In this document: piece by piece, positions 55,834 to 64,000 of the stretch
Layout of the letters: each line of letters starts with the position of its first letter
Position numbering within the stretch: position 1 is the first letter of the stretch
Program-made: the position numbers and the translations under genes
Origin: Corynebacterium diphtheriae
GTDB lineage: Bacteria > Actinomycetota > Actinomycetes > Mycobacteriales > Mycobacteriaceae
Assembly (NCBI RefSeq): GCF_001457455.1
Contig: NZ_LN831026.1
Location: 744,001 to 808,000 of the forward strand
Length of the DNA stretch: 64,000 nt
Reading direction: 5' to 3'
Notes under the pieces: generated by a model
What the model was told of the DNA's origin: nothing
The model's database searches: none
The model's input: only the letters and a program-made list of their open reading frames with translations

Positions 55834-57621
55834 ATGGCTACGGGTACTGAGTCTGCGCTGCTGCAGCCGGCGTCGATACGCGAAATCGGTGCCTTTTTGG
55901 CTACCTTGCCGTCTCGTCCGAGGTTGACATGGTGGGCGTTGCTTATAGGTAATTTTGCGGTAGCGCTAACGGCCATGGTGGTGACGTCGTCTGCTATCGG
56001 TGCGCTTGTCGACATCATCAATGGGATTGAACGTTTCCCATTCGGAACAGGGCAGCGCGCCTTTTGGCTGATGATAGTCGTTATCGCTACGGGATTGTTC
56101 CTCGATACGGTCGGTCGTGCTTATGGCCAATATATCGTGAGCTCGCGAGCCCGACTGTTGAGCGTAGATGTTCGTCGCTCATGCTTGGTATCGGCTCTGC
56201 GCGCGCCTATCCCCGACATTGTCGCGCTGGGAACCGGAAACGTGATTACTCGGTTGACCAAAGACATTGACGAGGCAGTGCGTATCGCAAATATGATCGG
56301 CGTGCGCCTTATTATCACCTGCCTTATGTTCCCTTTTACGTTTGTGGCGTTAGGGCTCATCCACTGGGGCTTTGTGGTGGCATTCATCGTTGTCATGCTG
56401 GCGATCTACCCCTTCGCCAAAGCAAACCTCGCGCTTCTTCCTACAGCAACCAACAGCTTTTCTGATGCTGAGGCGCAACGCAACAACTTGCTTTTAGACA
56501 CCATCAAAGGGCTCCCCACGCTGCGTGCGTTGGGACTACGCGACTGGGCTACACGGCGTTTAGAACACACCTCGTGGCAAACAGTAATCAAAGCTGCTGA
56601 CCGCATGCCGCTAGTAACACGATTGCTACGACACGGCACTATCGCCTATACCTCGATTGTGGTGGTGTGCTTTTGCATCGCAACGTGGCTAACCCACAAT
56701 GGCCACATCACCTTTGGTCAAGCAACCGCGGCCATCACATTGGTGTCACGCATGGAAATGCACGTGTTTAACGTGATGTTTTTCTCCGGTGACATTCAAA
56801 ACGCTTTGACCAGCCTCGGTCGTGCGGTCCGCCTTGCTACCTTGAACCAACAACACACCAAACCCACCCCAGCGGATCTTCGCACCCCGCCGACGGTAAG
56901 CGTTCGTGATCTCACCTTTGCATACCCCAGTGGTGCGACCGTGTTTAATTCCATCAACCTCACCTTGGCTGCCGGAACGACCACGGCACTCGTTGGGGCA
57001 TCTGGTGCCGGAAAATCCACACTAGCTGGAATTATCGCAGGGCTTCAGCGTCCCACTAGTGGGCACGTCTATATCGGCGATCACGCAACCGACACTATCG
57101 ACGACGCCTGGACCTCGCGACACGTGGCACTTATTAGTCAAGAAGTACATATCTTCGCCGGTACGCTTCGCGACGACCTCTCGATGGCCAAACCCGAAGC
57201 AAGTGATGCAGACATCCTCGATGCTCTCGCCGAAGTCGGATTGCATCCGCAATCAGCCATGTGGCAACGCTGGCTCCCACATGGCCTCGACACCATGGTC
57301 GGCGCAGGAGCTGCAGAGCTTGCACCTGAAATCCAACAACAGATTAGTCTGGCCCGCATCATTTTGTTGCAACCTCCGGTGCTCATCATGGATGAAGCTA
57401 CCGCCGAAGCAGGCAGCGAAAATGCACGGCAGCTTGAAGCCGCAGCAACAGCGGTCGCCCGAGGGCGTACCTCGCTGATCGTTGCTCACCGGTTGGACCA
57501 AGCACAGTTGGCTGATCGCATCATCGTGATGGATAACGGTGAGATTGTGGAGGACGGCACACACGACTTCCTTCTAGAGGCTGGGGGCCGTTATGCAGAG
57601 CTGTTTAAAAAATGGCAATAG
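55834..57621 (+). CDS. ABC exporter subunit with intact Walker A but lost signature motif
   Basis: 595 residues. Six membrane helices (about 30-320), then an ATPase domain with Walker A G-A-S-G-A-G-K-S-T (388-396), V-L-I-M-D-E-A-T (D520, E521) and H-loop H552, but L-A-P-E-I-Q (496-501) instead of L-S-G-G-Q. Together with the upstream subunit this leaves one complete composite ATP site and one fully dead one. Cargo unknown: lipid, peptide or siderophore exporters share this fold. Starts immediately after the upstream stop. Confidence 0.88.
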   Translation: MATGTESALLQPASIREIGAFLATLPSRPRLTWWALLIGNFAVALTAMVVTSSAIGALVDIINGIERFPFGTGQRAFWLMIVVIATGLFLDTVGRAYGQYIVSSRARLLSVDVRRSCLVSALRAPIPDIVALGTGNVITRLTKDIDEAVRIANMIGVRLIITCLMFPFTFVALGLIHWGFVVAFIVVMLAIYPFAKANLALLPTATNSFSDAEAQRNNLLLDTIKGLPTLRALGLRDWATRRLEHTSWQTVIKAADRMPLVTRLLRHGTIAYTSIVVVCFCIATWLTHNGHITFGQATAAITLVSRMEMHVFNVMFFSGDIQNALTSLGRAVRLATLNQQHTKPTPADLRTPPTVSVRDLTFAYPSGATVFNSINLTLAAGTTTALVGASGAGKSTLAGIIAGLQRPTSGHVYIGDHATDTIDDAWTSRHVALISQEVHIFAGTLRDDLSMAKPEASDADILDALAEVGLHPQSAMWQRWLPHGLDTMVGAGAAELAPEIQQQISLARIILLQPPVLIMDEATAEAGSENARQLEAAATAVARGRTSLIVAHRLDQAQLADRIIVMDNGEIVEDGTHDFLLEAGGRYAELFKKWQ

Positions 57622-57723
57622 GAGATGGGCGTAATTTTGCTGTTAGTGGGGCAGATTTCCCATGAGAACAAAAAGTATGTAGGATACCTTTCCGGAAGTA
57701 GTCAGCACTCCTGGATACTACCT

Positions 57724-57795
57724 TTCCCCATGGTGTAATCGGCAACACTACGGTTTTTGGTACCGTCATTCTAGGTTCGAGTCCTGGTGGGGAAG
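57724..57795 (+). tRNA. tRNA-Gln (anticodon TTG)
   Basis: Cloverleaf drawn by hand: acceptor TTCCCCA with TGGGGAA, anticodon stem ACGGT/ACCGT with loop TTTTGGT, T-arm CTAGG-TTCGAGT-CCTGG, G discriminator. The 3' CCA is not encoded (CAT follows). 72 bases. In C. glutamicum a Gln tRNA also lies in this neighbourhood. Confidence 0.93.
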
Positions 57796-57893
57796 CATTT
57801 CGATCCCATCGAATCGTGTAGATTCGGTGGGATTTTTGCATGGCGCATAGGTCTGCAGTGTCCGTGCTCCTCTAGGAGGTAGGCTGAATAATT

Positions 57894-58541
57894 ATGGTTC
57901 GACAGCGGATGAGTGGCATTCAGCGCCGTGAGCAATTGATCGCGATTGGTCGCGAGGTATTTGCTGAGCGTGGTTTTGATGGTGCAAGCATGGAGGAAAT
58001 CGCAGCTCGCGCTGGGGTATCCAAGCCTGTGGTGTACGAGCACTTTGGCGGCAAAGAGGGTTTATATGCCGTGATTGTGGATCGTGAGATGGTGAAACTC
58101 CAATCGGTCATCACCGATTCCATGCAGACGGGGCGTTCACGTGCTCGCATTGAGCAAGCGGTGGTCGCGTTGTTGACGTATGTTGAGGAAGAAACGGATG
58201 CGTTTCAGATCTTGGTGCGGGACATGAAAGCAGGTCAAGATCATAGCTATTCCACCTTGCTTAACGACGCAGTCGAGCAGGTTTCTCATATCCTCGGTCA
58301 AGCATTTGAGCGTTCTGGATTAAATCCGAAGAATGCGACGTTGTATGCCCAAGCGCTGGTGGGCATGGTTTCTATGACTGCGCAGTGGTGGTTGGACCGT
58401 CGTAAAGAACCCAATGCGGCGACGAAAGAGCAGGTCGCTGCTCACATCGTAAATCTGTGCTGGAACGGGCTTGCCGGAATGGAAGCAAACCCGCAGTTGT
58501 CTAACATTGATAGTCCTCCAGAGACGTTGGGCGCCCACTAA
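57894..58541 (+). CDS. TetR-family regulator upstream of mfd
   Basis: 215 residues. Helix-turn-helix M-E-E-I-A-A-R-A-G-V-S-K-P-V-V-Y-E-H-F (about 33-51). A TetR gene directly before mfd is conserved in mycobacteria (Rv1019 position), so this is probably its orthologue. Ligand and regulon unknown. AGGAGG precedes the ATG. The next start, mfd, is 43 bases after its stop. Confidence 0.9.
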   Translation: MVRQRMSGIQRREQLIAIGREVFAERGFDGASMEEIAARAGVSKPVVYEHFGGKEGLYAVIVDREMVKLQSVITDSMQTGRSRARIEQAVVALLTYVEEETDAFQILVRDMKAGQDHSYSTLLNDAVEQVSHILGQAFERSGLNPKNATLYAQALVGMVSMTAQWWLDRRKEPNAATKEQVAAHIVNLCWNGLAGMEANPQLSNIDSPPETLGAH

Positions 58542-58584
58542 TACTCGCTAGACTCACTGAATCGTTTCCTCACGAAGGGAGGGC

Positions 58585-61500
58585 ATGTTCGTGCCTGATA
58601 AATCCGTGCCTGCGGCACAACCACCAATGCTTGCTGGTTTGCTCAAAGTTGCTGCCACCGATCCAAAAATCAAGGGACTGCTTCAGCATGTAGGCGAACC
58701 CCATCTGCATATCACAGGCATCGATCAGGCACGGCCGTGGGCGATTGCTGCGTTGGCACACCGCGCCCCAGTGCTTGTGGTGACGGCTACGGGGCGTGAG
58801 GCAGAGGACTTATCTGCTGAGCTGCGTGCCATGTTGGGGGAAAAGGTGACGTGGTTTCCGGCATGGGAGACGTTGCCGCATGAACGCTTGAGCCCAGGTG
58901 CTGATATTGCTGGTCAGCGAGCACGTATCTTGTCGCATATTGCAGACTATTCAGTGGTGGTGACGGCTGCGCGTGGCTTCAGCCAGCCGATTGTTTCACA
59001 GGTTGCTGGTCGAGATCCTTTGGTGTTGGAAGTTGATTCCGAATGCAGTTTGGAAGAAGCAACACAGCAGTTGGTGTTTCGGGCTTATCACCATGTGGAT
59101 TTGGTGGCTAAGCGTGGTGAATTTGCGACGCGCGGCGGCATTTTGGATGTGTTTCCCACAACGGCTCAGCATCCAGTACGCGTGGAATTTTGGGGCGATG
59201 AGGTTTCAGAAATCCGTGGATTCCAGGTTGCTGATCAGCGTGCGATTCCTGATTCGGATGTGTCGCGGGTAGAGGTTTTCCCAGCGAGAGAACTGCCTAT
59301 TACCCAAGAAATTGCGCAACGTGCAGCTGAGCTCGCTGTGAAGTTTCAAGGAAACCCAACGTTGCAGGAGCTACTGGCTAAAATTTCTGACTCTATCCCG
59401 TCAGATGGCATGGAGGCCTTGATCCCAGCGTTGGTTGATCAACCCATGGTTACCCTTGCTGAGCTTATGCCCGAAAACACCCATATTGTGGTGGTCGGTC
59501 CCGAAAAGATTCGTACTCGTGTAGCAGATCTTCAAGCTACGGATGCCGAGTTTTTGGCGGCTGGTTGGGAGGCTGCTGCTATGGGCGCTGATGCTCCCGT
59601 GGCAACGCGTGGCCTCGATCTTGATGCCAGCTCGTATCGCTCCTATGAATCGCTGGAAAAGACAGCACAGAAGCACACCATGCCATGGTGGACTTTTGCG
59701 CCACCTGGCATGTTTGAAACCTCAGACGGCGACACCCTCCCGTTGGAATTTGAGCCGGGACCTACGCCGCGTGGCGATCTCGAACAGATCGATCAGATGA
59801 TGGCTCTGCTACTTGCACATACGCGCGACGGCGGTGCGGCAGCCTTTATTGCTCCTGCTCAAGGCGCTATTAAGCGCATGGTGGAACGCTTTAAGGAACA
59901 AGGAATCCCCACGAAGGTGGCAACACCTGGCTGGCAGCCAACCTTGGGTGAAGTGACACTGTATCAGGCGATGAGCCATGCAGGTTTGGTATTTCCCAAG
60001 GTACGAAAGCAACCTGGGAAGCCTGCATTGCCGCTGGTGGTGATCACAGAAACTGACCTTACCGGTAACCGAGTTGGTGACATTGCTGGTGCGAAGCGTC
60101 GCCCAGCCAAGCGCCGCCACCGTGTGGACCCGCTTGCTTTGAAAACCGGCGACTATGTGGTCCATGAAACCCATGGCATCGGTCGGTTCCTCAAGATGAC
60201 CGAGCGTGTGATTCAGTCCGGTGATGAGACTTCGCGGCGCGAATACATCGTGTTGGAATACGCGGCGTCGAAACGCGGGCAGCCAGCAGATCAACTGTAT
60301 GTGCCTATGGATTCCCTCGACATGCTGAGTAAATATGTCGGCGGTGAAAAACCTACCCTTTCTAAAATGGGTGGCTCGGACTGGAAGAACACCAAAAGGA
60401 AAGCTCGCGCAGCGGTGCGAGAAATCGCTGGTGAACTAGTCGAGCTGTATGCCAAGCGGCAATCCGCGCCGGGGCATGCGTTTGCACCTGATTCCCCGTG
60501 GCAGCACGAGATGGAAGATAACTTCCCCTATGTGGAAACCGAAGATCAGATGCTTGCTATTGACGCGGTGAAAGCGGACATGGAGAAGCCTTCGCCAATG
60601 GACCGCGTGGTGGTCGGTGACGTAGGTTATGGCAAAACCGAAGTTGCTGTGCGTGCGGCATTCAAGGCGGTACAAGATGGTCGTCAAGTCGTGGTGCTTG
60701 TTCCTACAACCTTGCTGGCCCAACAGCATTTGAGCACCTTTGAAGAACGCATGGCAGGATTCCCCGTGACGATCAAGGGGCTGAGCCGTTTTACCTCTCC
60801 TAGTGAATCAAAGGAGATCCTTAAAGGGCTTGCCGACGGCTCCGTTGACATTGTGATCGGTACGCACCGCCTGCTGCAAACAGGTGTGCAGTGGAAAAAT
60901 CTGGGCCTTGTCATCGTGGACGAGGAGCAGCGTTTTGGTGTTGAACACAAGGAACACATCAAAGCATTGCGTACCCATGTGGACGTGCTCACGATGTCGG
61001 CAACTCCGATCCCGCGCACTTTGGAGATGTCGATGGCGGGTATCCGTGAGATGTCGACCATTTTGACCCCGCCAGAAGATCGACACCCAATTTTGACCTA
61101 CGTGGGCGCCCAAGAAGATAAACAAGTAGCGGCAGCCATTAGGCGTGAGCTGCTTCGTGATGGCCAAGTTTTCTATGTGCATAACAAAGTCTCTGACATC
61201 GAGAAAAAGGCTCGGGAACTGCGTGAACTCGTATCGGAAGCACGCATTGTGGTGGCGCATGGGCAAATGAGCGAAGAGTTACTAGAGCAAACTGTTCAGG
61301 GATTCTGGGATCGTGAATACGATGTTCTGGTCTGTACCACGATTGTTGAAACCGGTCTCGACATCGCGAACGCCAACACGCTTATCGTGGAAAATGCTCA
61401 CCACATGGGTCTGTCGCAGCTGCACCAGTTGCGTGGGCGCGTAGGGCGTTCCCGCGAGCGGGGTTACGCTTACTTCTTGTATCCCAAGGGTGCCACGTTG

Positions 61501-62385
61501 ACGGAAAACTCCTATGACCGTCTTGCTACGATCGCGCAAAACAACGATCTTGGTGCTGGTATGGCGGTGGCCATGAAAGACTTGGAAATGCGCGGTGCCG
61601 GCAATGTGTTGGGCGCGCAACAGTCTGGTCATATCGCCGGAGTGGGCTTTGACCTGTATGTTCGTTTGGTGGGAGAAGCGGTCGAGGCATACCGTGCGCT
61701 AGCAGATGGCAAGGTTGCCGATGCCACGGAGCAGGGGCCGAAGGAGATCCGCATCGATTTGCCTGTCGACGCCCACATCCCCGAGGACTACATCAACTCA
61801 GAACGATTGCGCCTTGAGGTCTATCGTAAACTTGCCGCCTCGGCCAATGATAAGGACTTGGCGCTTGTGGTTGAGGAAATGAAAGACCGCTTCGGTCCCG
61901 TTCCCCACGAGGTAAGGCGGCTGCTGGCGGTGTCGCGCCTGCGTCACTTAGCACGCGCGACAGGGCTAAGCGATATTGGTGTGCAGGGCACACGCATCAA
62001 GCTGCACCCAGTGGAATTGACTGATTCTAAGCAGGTGCGTCTCAAGCGTCTGGCACCGTCTGCTACATATCGCGCTGCTGCTAAGGCCATCCAGGTGCCA
62101 TTTCCTAAAGAAGGCGCGAAGGTAACGGACAAACAGCTTCGCGATGTTGAACTATTGCAGTGGGTTGCTGACTTTATAGCGGAGATGTTTGAACACGATC
62201 GTGTATCTGTGACAGGGGAGAAGCTGCCGGATAAAGTGATCTCGGTGGCGCAGCCCATGAGCCCTGCTGCGGCGCGTGCGGAGCGCGTAGCGCAACGGGC
62301 AGCGGCGCGCAGACAAGCGCGAAATGACGATGAGGACTACGAAGATCGTAGAGAAGCGCGACGTAGGAAATACCGTATGCGTTAA
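58585..62385 (+). CDS. mfd: Transcription-repair coupling factor
   Basis: 1266 residues. UvrB-homology region in the first third, RNA-polymerase-interaction domain near 500-580 ([13 protein letters not shown]), then RecG-like helicase motifs: G-D-V-G-Y-G-K-T-E (Walker A, about 675-683), D-E-E-Q-R-F-G-V (DEEQ) and Q-L-R-G-R-V-G-R (motif VI). It removes stalled RNA polymerase and recruits UvrA. Start has GAAGGGAGGG; a variant of the dispersed word (TTCCTCACGA, 58566) lies in the leader. C-terminus has a basic tail. Confidence 0.96.
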   Translation: MFVPDKSVPAAQPPMLAGLLKVAATDPKIKGLLQHVGEPHLHITGIDQARPWAIAALAHRAPVLVVTATGREAEDLSAELRAMLGEKVTWFPAWETLPHERLSPGADIAGQRARILSHIADYSVVVTAARGFSQPIVSQVAGRDPLVLEVDSECSLEEATQQLVFRAYHHVDLVAKRGEFATRGGILDVFPTTAQHPVRVEFWGDEVSEIRGFQVADQRAIPDSDVSRVEVFPARELPITQEIAQRAAELAVKFQGNPTLQELLAKISDSIPSDGMEALIPALVDQPMVTLAELMPENTHIVVVGPEKIRTRVADLQATDAEFLAAGWEAAAMGADAPVATRGLDLDASSYRSYESLEKTAQKHTMPWWTFAPPGMFETSDGDTLPLEFEPGPTPRGDLEQIDQMMALLLAHTRDGGAAAFIAPAQGAIKRMVERFKEQGIPTKVATPGWQPTLGEVTLYQAMSHAGLVFPKVRKQPGKPALPLVVITETDLTGNRVGDIAGAKRRPAKRRHRVDPLALKTGDYVVHETHGIGRFLKMTERVIQSGDETSRREYIVLEYAASKRGQPADQLYVPMDSLDMLSKYVGGEKPTLSKMGGSDWKNTKRKARAAVREIAGELVELYAKRQSAPGHAFAPDSPWQHEMEDNFPYVETEDQMLAIDAVKADMEKPSPMDRVVVGDVGYGKTEVAVRAAFKAVQDGRQVVVLVPTTLLAQQHLSTFEERMAGFPVTIKGLSRFTSPSESKEILKGLADGSVDIVIGTHRLLQTGVQWKNLGLVIVDEEQRFGVEHKEHIKALRTHVDVLTMSATPIPRTLEMSMAGIREMSTILTPPEDRHPILTYVGAQEDKQVAAAIRRELLRDGQVFYVHNKVSDIEKKARELRELVSEARIVVAHGQMSEELLEQTVQGFWDREYDVLVCTTIVETGLDIANANTLIVENAHHMGLSQLHQLRGRVGRSRERGYAYFLYPKGATLTENSYDRLATIAQNNDLGAGMAVAMKDLEMRGAGNVLGAQQSGHIAGVGFDLYVRLVGEAVEAYRALADGKVADATEQGPKEIRIDLPVDAHIPEDYINSERLRLEVYRKLAASANDKDLALVVEEMKDRFGPVPHEVRRLLAVSRLRHLARATGLSDIGVQGTRIKLHPVELTDSKQVRLKRLAPSATYRAAAKAIQVPFPKEGAKVTDKQLRDVELLQWVADFIAEMFEHDRVSVTGEKLPDKVISVAQPMSPAAARAERVAQRAAARRQARNDDEDYEDRREARRRKYRMR

Positions 62386-62409
62386 TCGTTGAGCTACCCC
62401 CTCCATTGA

Positions 62410-62439
62410 CACCCAGTGTTATGTAGAACACACTGGGTG
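62410..62439 (+). repeat. Hairpin between mfd and the first YbjN-like gene
   Basis: CACCCAGTGT (62409-62418) and ACACTGGGTG (62430-62439) form a ten-bp stem with a short loop. The right arm ends two bases before the GTG start at 62442 and would bury its ribosome site, so translational control is as likely as termination. Confidence 0.55.
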
Positions 62440-62441
62440 GT

Positions 62442-62867
62442 GTGGACACCTACATCACCCGCGAATCGCTGCAAGCGATACTCAACAAGCTCGATATTGA
62501 TTCCGCCATCGACGACGATGGCCTCGTCGGTGCTGGATTCCCCTCCGGAGAAACCGTCTTCATTATCGACGACACCCTAGTTACCGCCCGCACAAACTGG
62601 TACGGGATTATTCCCGACCACAAGCAGCAAGAAATCGAAGAGCTCATAAACTCCACTAACGCTCGTGTCCCCGTGGGGAAACTCATCCCCGTCGTGATGG
62701 GCGATGGCACCAAAACATTGGAGTTTCGGCTGCACCTTCATCAATCGCATCCGCTGTCTGACACGCAGCTATGCCAAATTCTTGATGCCTACTTCCAGCT
62801 CGCCTTCCACTGCTTTGACGCAGCGCTCATGGTGACTACTGGTGCGGACTTAGAACAGGAGCAATAA
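62442..62867 (+). CDS. YbjN-domain protein 1
   Basis: 141 residues from GTG 62442. YbjN-like alpha/beta fold: an N-terminal helix followed by I-D-D-D-G-L-V-G-A-G-F, W-Y-G-I-I-P-D, and a C-terminal helix ending H-C-F-D-A-A-L. Proteins of this type are type III secretion chaperone-like or sensory. The gene is immediately upstream of a second YbjN-like gene (two-base gap). One dispersed word (62671) is inside. Confidence 0.7.
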   Translation: MDTYITRESLQAILNKLDIDSAIDDDGLVGAGFPSGETVFIIDDTLVTARTNWYGIIPDHKQQEIEELINSTNARVPVGKLIPVVMGDGTKTLEFRLHLHQSHPLSDTQLCQILDAYFQLAFHCFDAALMVTTGADLEQEQ

Positions 62868-62869
62868 CA

Positions 62870-63352
62870 ATGGCGTGGTTTTTTAACAAAAAAGAACGCC
62901 CAACCGCAGGGCCGCAGCTCTACCCTGTAACCTGCGAGGCGGTAGTATCTGCGATCCGTGCCAAGGGCGGTGACGTACATATCGACGATGCTGGTTTTGC
63001 CACTACGGATGTCGATGGAATCTCGGTCATTATTGCCGATTCTGACAATTGTGTGGTGCTTAGTGTGCTCACAACCGCCGATGCGCGTATCGACGATTCC
63101 CCCTGTGACGCCGATCGTTGGGTTACTGCATTTAACGTCAACTGCATAGGGCCCGTGATGTTTACAACCACGCAGCCTATCGACGGGAACAACGCCACGA
63201 TTGTGCACGCCGACTATCGCATTTTGGGTAGCCCCTTCGCACTGACTAAAGAACAGCTCACGGCTGAAGTTGTTTTTGGAGTCAACGCGGTAACTGAGGC
63301 GATTCGTGGCTATATTGAGGGCTTTGATGTTGGCCAAAGCCCTTGGGATTAA
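62870..63352 (+). CDS. YbjN-domain protein 2
   Basis: 160 residues with the same plan as the upstream gene: alternating strands and helices, D-D-A-G-F-A-T-T-D-V-D, F-N-V-N-C-I-G-P-V and a C-terminal helix V-N-A-V-T-E-A-I-R-G-Y-I-E-G. The start (ATG 62870, overlapping the last bases of gene 1's region) is close to a GGAGCAATAACA site. The pair probably acts together; function unknown. The downstream antiporter gene is convergent, with an 10-base gap. Confidence 0.7.
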   Translation: MAWFFNKKERPTAGPQLYPVTCEAVVSAIRAKGGDVHIDDAGFATTDVDGISVIIADSDNCVVLSVLTTADARIDDSPCDADRWVTAFNVNCIGPVMFTTTQPIDGNNATIVHADYRILGSPFALTKEQLTAEVVFGVNAVTEAIRGYIEGFDVGQSPWD

Positions 63353-63362
63353 GGCGTCGGGG

Positions 63363-64000
63363 TTATAGCGACATTGATCCTGTCATGATCCCCGAAAGAC
63401 CAAAGCCTGCTGCGATGATAATGAGTGCAACAACAAACCATTCGAAGGCGTTGAACACTCGTTCTTTTGTGTACAGGCGAGTCCACACGTAGGGGATCAA
63501 TCCTGGCAGAACTGCGAGCGCGCCGAAGAGCACGTATTTCAAGTCGGCTGCGTAAAACAGCCACAGGGAGTAAATGAATGCGACTGCACCGACAAAGAGG
63601 TGTCGGCGGTTGTCGGCTGCGCTGACGTCGGGGCCGGAGTCGTCGAAACGCGTGCCTGCGGCAGGGTGAGAGATTCCTTTGCCGCGGGTAGCCAACAAAA
63701 TGAGGTAGAGCGAGGAGAACACATAGGGCAGCAGGTAGAGAACTGTTGCTAATTGCACCATGGAGATATAGGTCGTTTCGTTGAGGAAGAACACGAAGAC
63801 CCATAGTTGGATCACAATGGTGGAAATCAGCTGTGCGATAACAGGGGAGCCTGTGGCATTAATGGTGCCGAGTTTGCGGGGCAAAAGGCCGTCGAAAGCC
63901 ATCATGGCAACAGGCTCTGCGCACAACATCTGCCATGACACATAGGCGCCCAGCACGCTCAAGCATAGGCCGATGGATACTAGTGCTGCTCCCCATGGGC
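63363..64000 (-). CDS. Arginine/ornithine-type antiporter (APC family), partial (5' end beyond window)
   Basis: C-terminal part of at least 212 residues; the frame is open to the window edge through P-W-G-A-A-L-V-S-I-G-L, so the N-terminus is missing. Membrane helices include S-V-L-G-A-Y-V-S-W and the segment L-C-A-E-P-V-A, features of the ArcD-type basic amino-acid/polyamine antiporters. It would exchange arginine for ornithine or a related pair across the membrane. Confidence 0.8.
   Translation of the reverse strand, partial: PWGAALVSIGLCLSVLGAYVSWQMLCAEPVAMMAFDGLLPRKLGTINATGSPVIAQLISTIVIQLWVFVFFLNETTYISMVQLATVLYLLPYVFSSLYLILLATRGKGISHPAAGTRFDDSGPDVSAADNRRHLFVGAVAFIYSLWLFYAADLKYVLFGALAVLPGLIPYVWTRLYTKERVFNAFEWFVVALIIIAAGFGLSGIMTGSMSL

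Overview
The window looks like a chromosomal segment of a Corynebacterium, most probably of the C. diphtheriae group. The gene order closely follows C. glutamicum and mycobacterial core loci: mprAB-htrA-moaB, galU-glp-rimJ-glpR, pmt/betP/rsmI/metG/tatD/rpf2/ksgA/ispE, rplY/pth/prs/glmU and TetR-mfd. Many genes use GTG starts, and the proteins include Corynebacteriales hallmarks (Rpf2, BetP with an Arg-rich tail, GlpR, long GapX). The species is an inference. There is no rRNA, insertion sequence, prophage or CRISPR array, and one tRNA gene (Gln, TTG).

Layout. 1-2.6 kb: end of a nucleotidyltransferase-like gene, then two divergent ribosomal-protein units (rpsR-rpsN-rpmG-rpmB leftward, rpmE-rpmF rightward), five of whose six products lack zinc-knuckle cysteines typical of the family. 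2.8-7.3 kb: MprAB-type two-component system, membrane HtrA protease, MoaB-like protein. 7.3-9.1 kb leftward: mscL, a SAF-domain protein, fthC. 9.2-14.6 kb: galU, a MoeA-derived gephyrin-like gene, an acetyltransferase, the membrane receptor glpR, DoxX, a zinc-finger membrane protein. 14.6-20.1 kb: protein mannosyltransferase, betaine transporter, YkvI-type transporter. 20.2-29.2 kb: a translation/housekeeping run (rsmI, metG, tatD, rpf2, ksgA, ispE, ABC-F). 29.3-31.4 kb: ECF sigma factor cassette. 31.5-36.4 kb: ppk2, pnuC, a HAD phosphatase, a hydroxyisobutyryl-CoA hydrolase-like gene and an unrecognised gene.

The 37.03-38.02 kb interval has no clear gene but carries a well-formed cobalamin riboswitch followed by only short reading frames and two strong hairpin terminators. 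38.0-46.5 kb: gapX, a membrane protein, prfC, an SDR, two peptidyl-tRNA hydrolase genes, two paralogous Cys-rich mini-proteins, an HNH endonuclease and rplY. 46.7-51.1 kb leftward: type I pullulanase, prs, glmU. 51.2-54.2 kb: LysR regulator with a divergent TDT exporter, and a 2-hydroxyacid dehydrogenase. 54.2-57.6 kb: a heterodimeric ABC exporter whose two ATPase domains have complementary losses. 57.7-64 kb: tRNA-Gln, TetR, mfd, two YbjN-like genes and the 3' part of an arginine/ornithine-type antiporter.

Across the window a 10-base motif, TTCCCCACGG (either strand), occurs 28 times by my manual count, plus 11 copies with one fixed C-to-T change. It sits in coding and intergenic DNA, in both orientations. 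A second word, TATCGACGCC, occurs nine times. These dispersed words, the gene-less riboswitch transcript and the asymmetric ABC exporter are the observations most worth following. All coordinates, counts and alignments were made by eye; no search was run.
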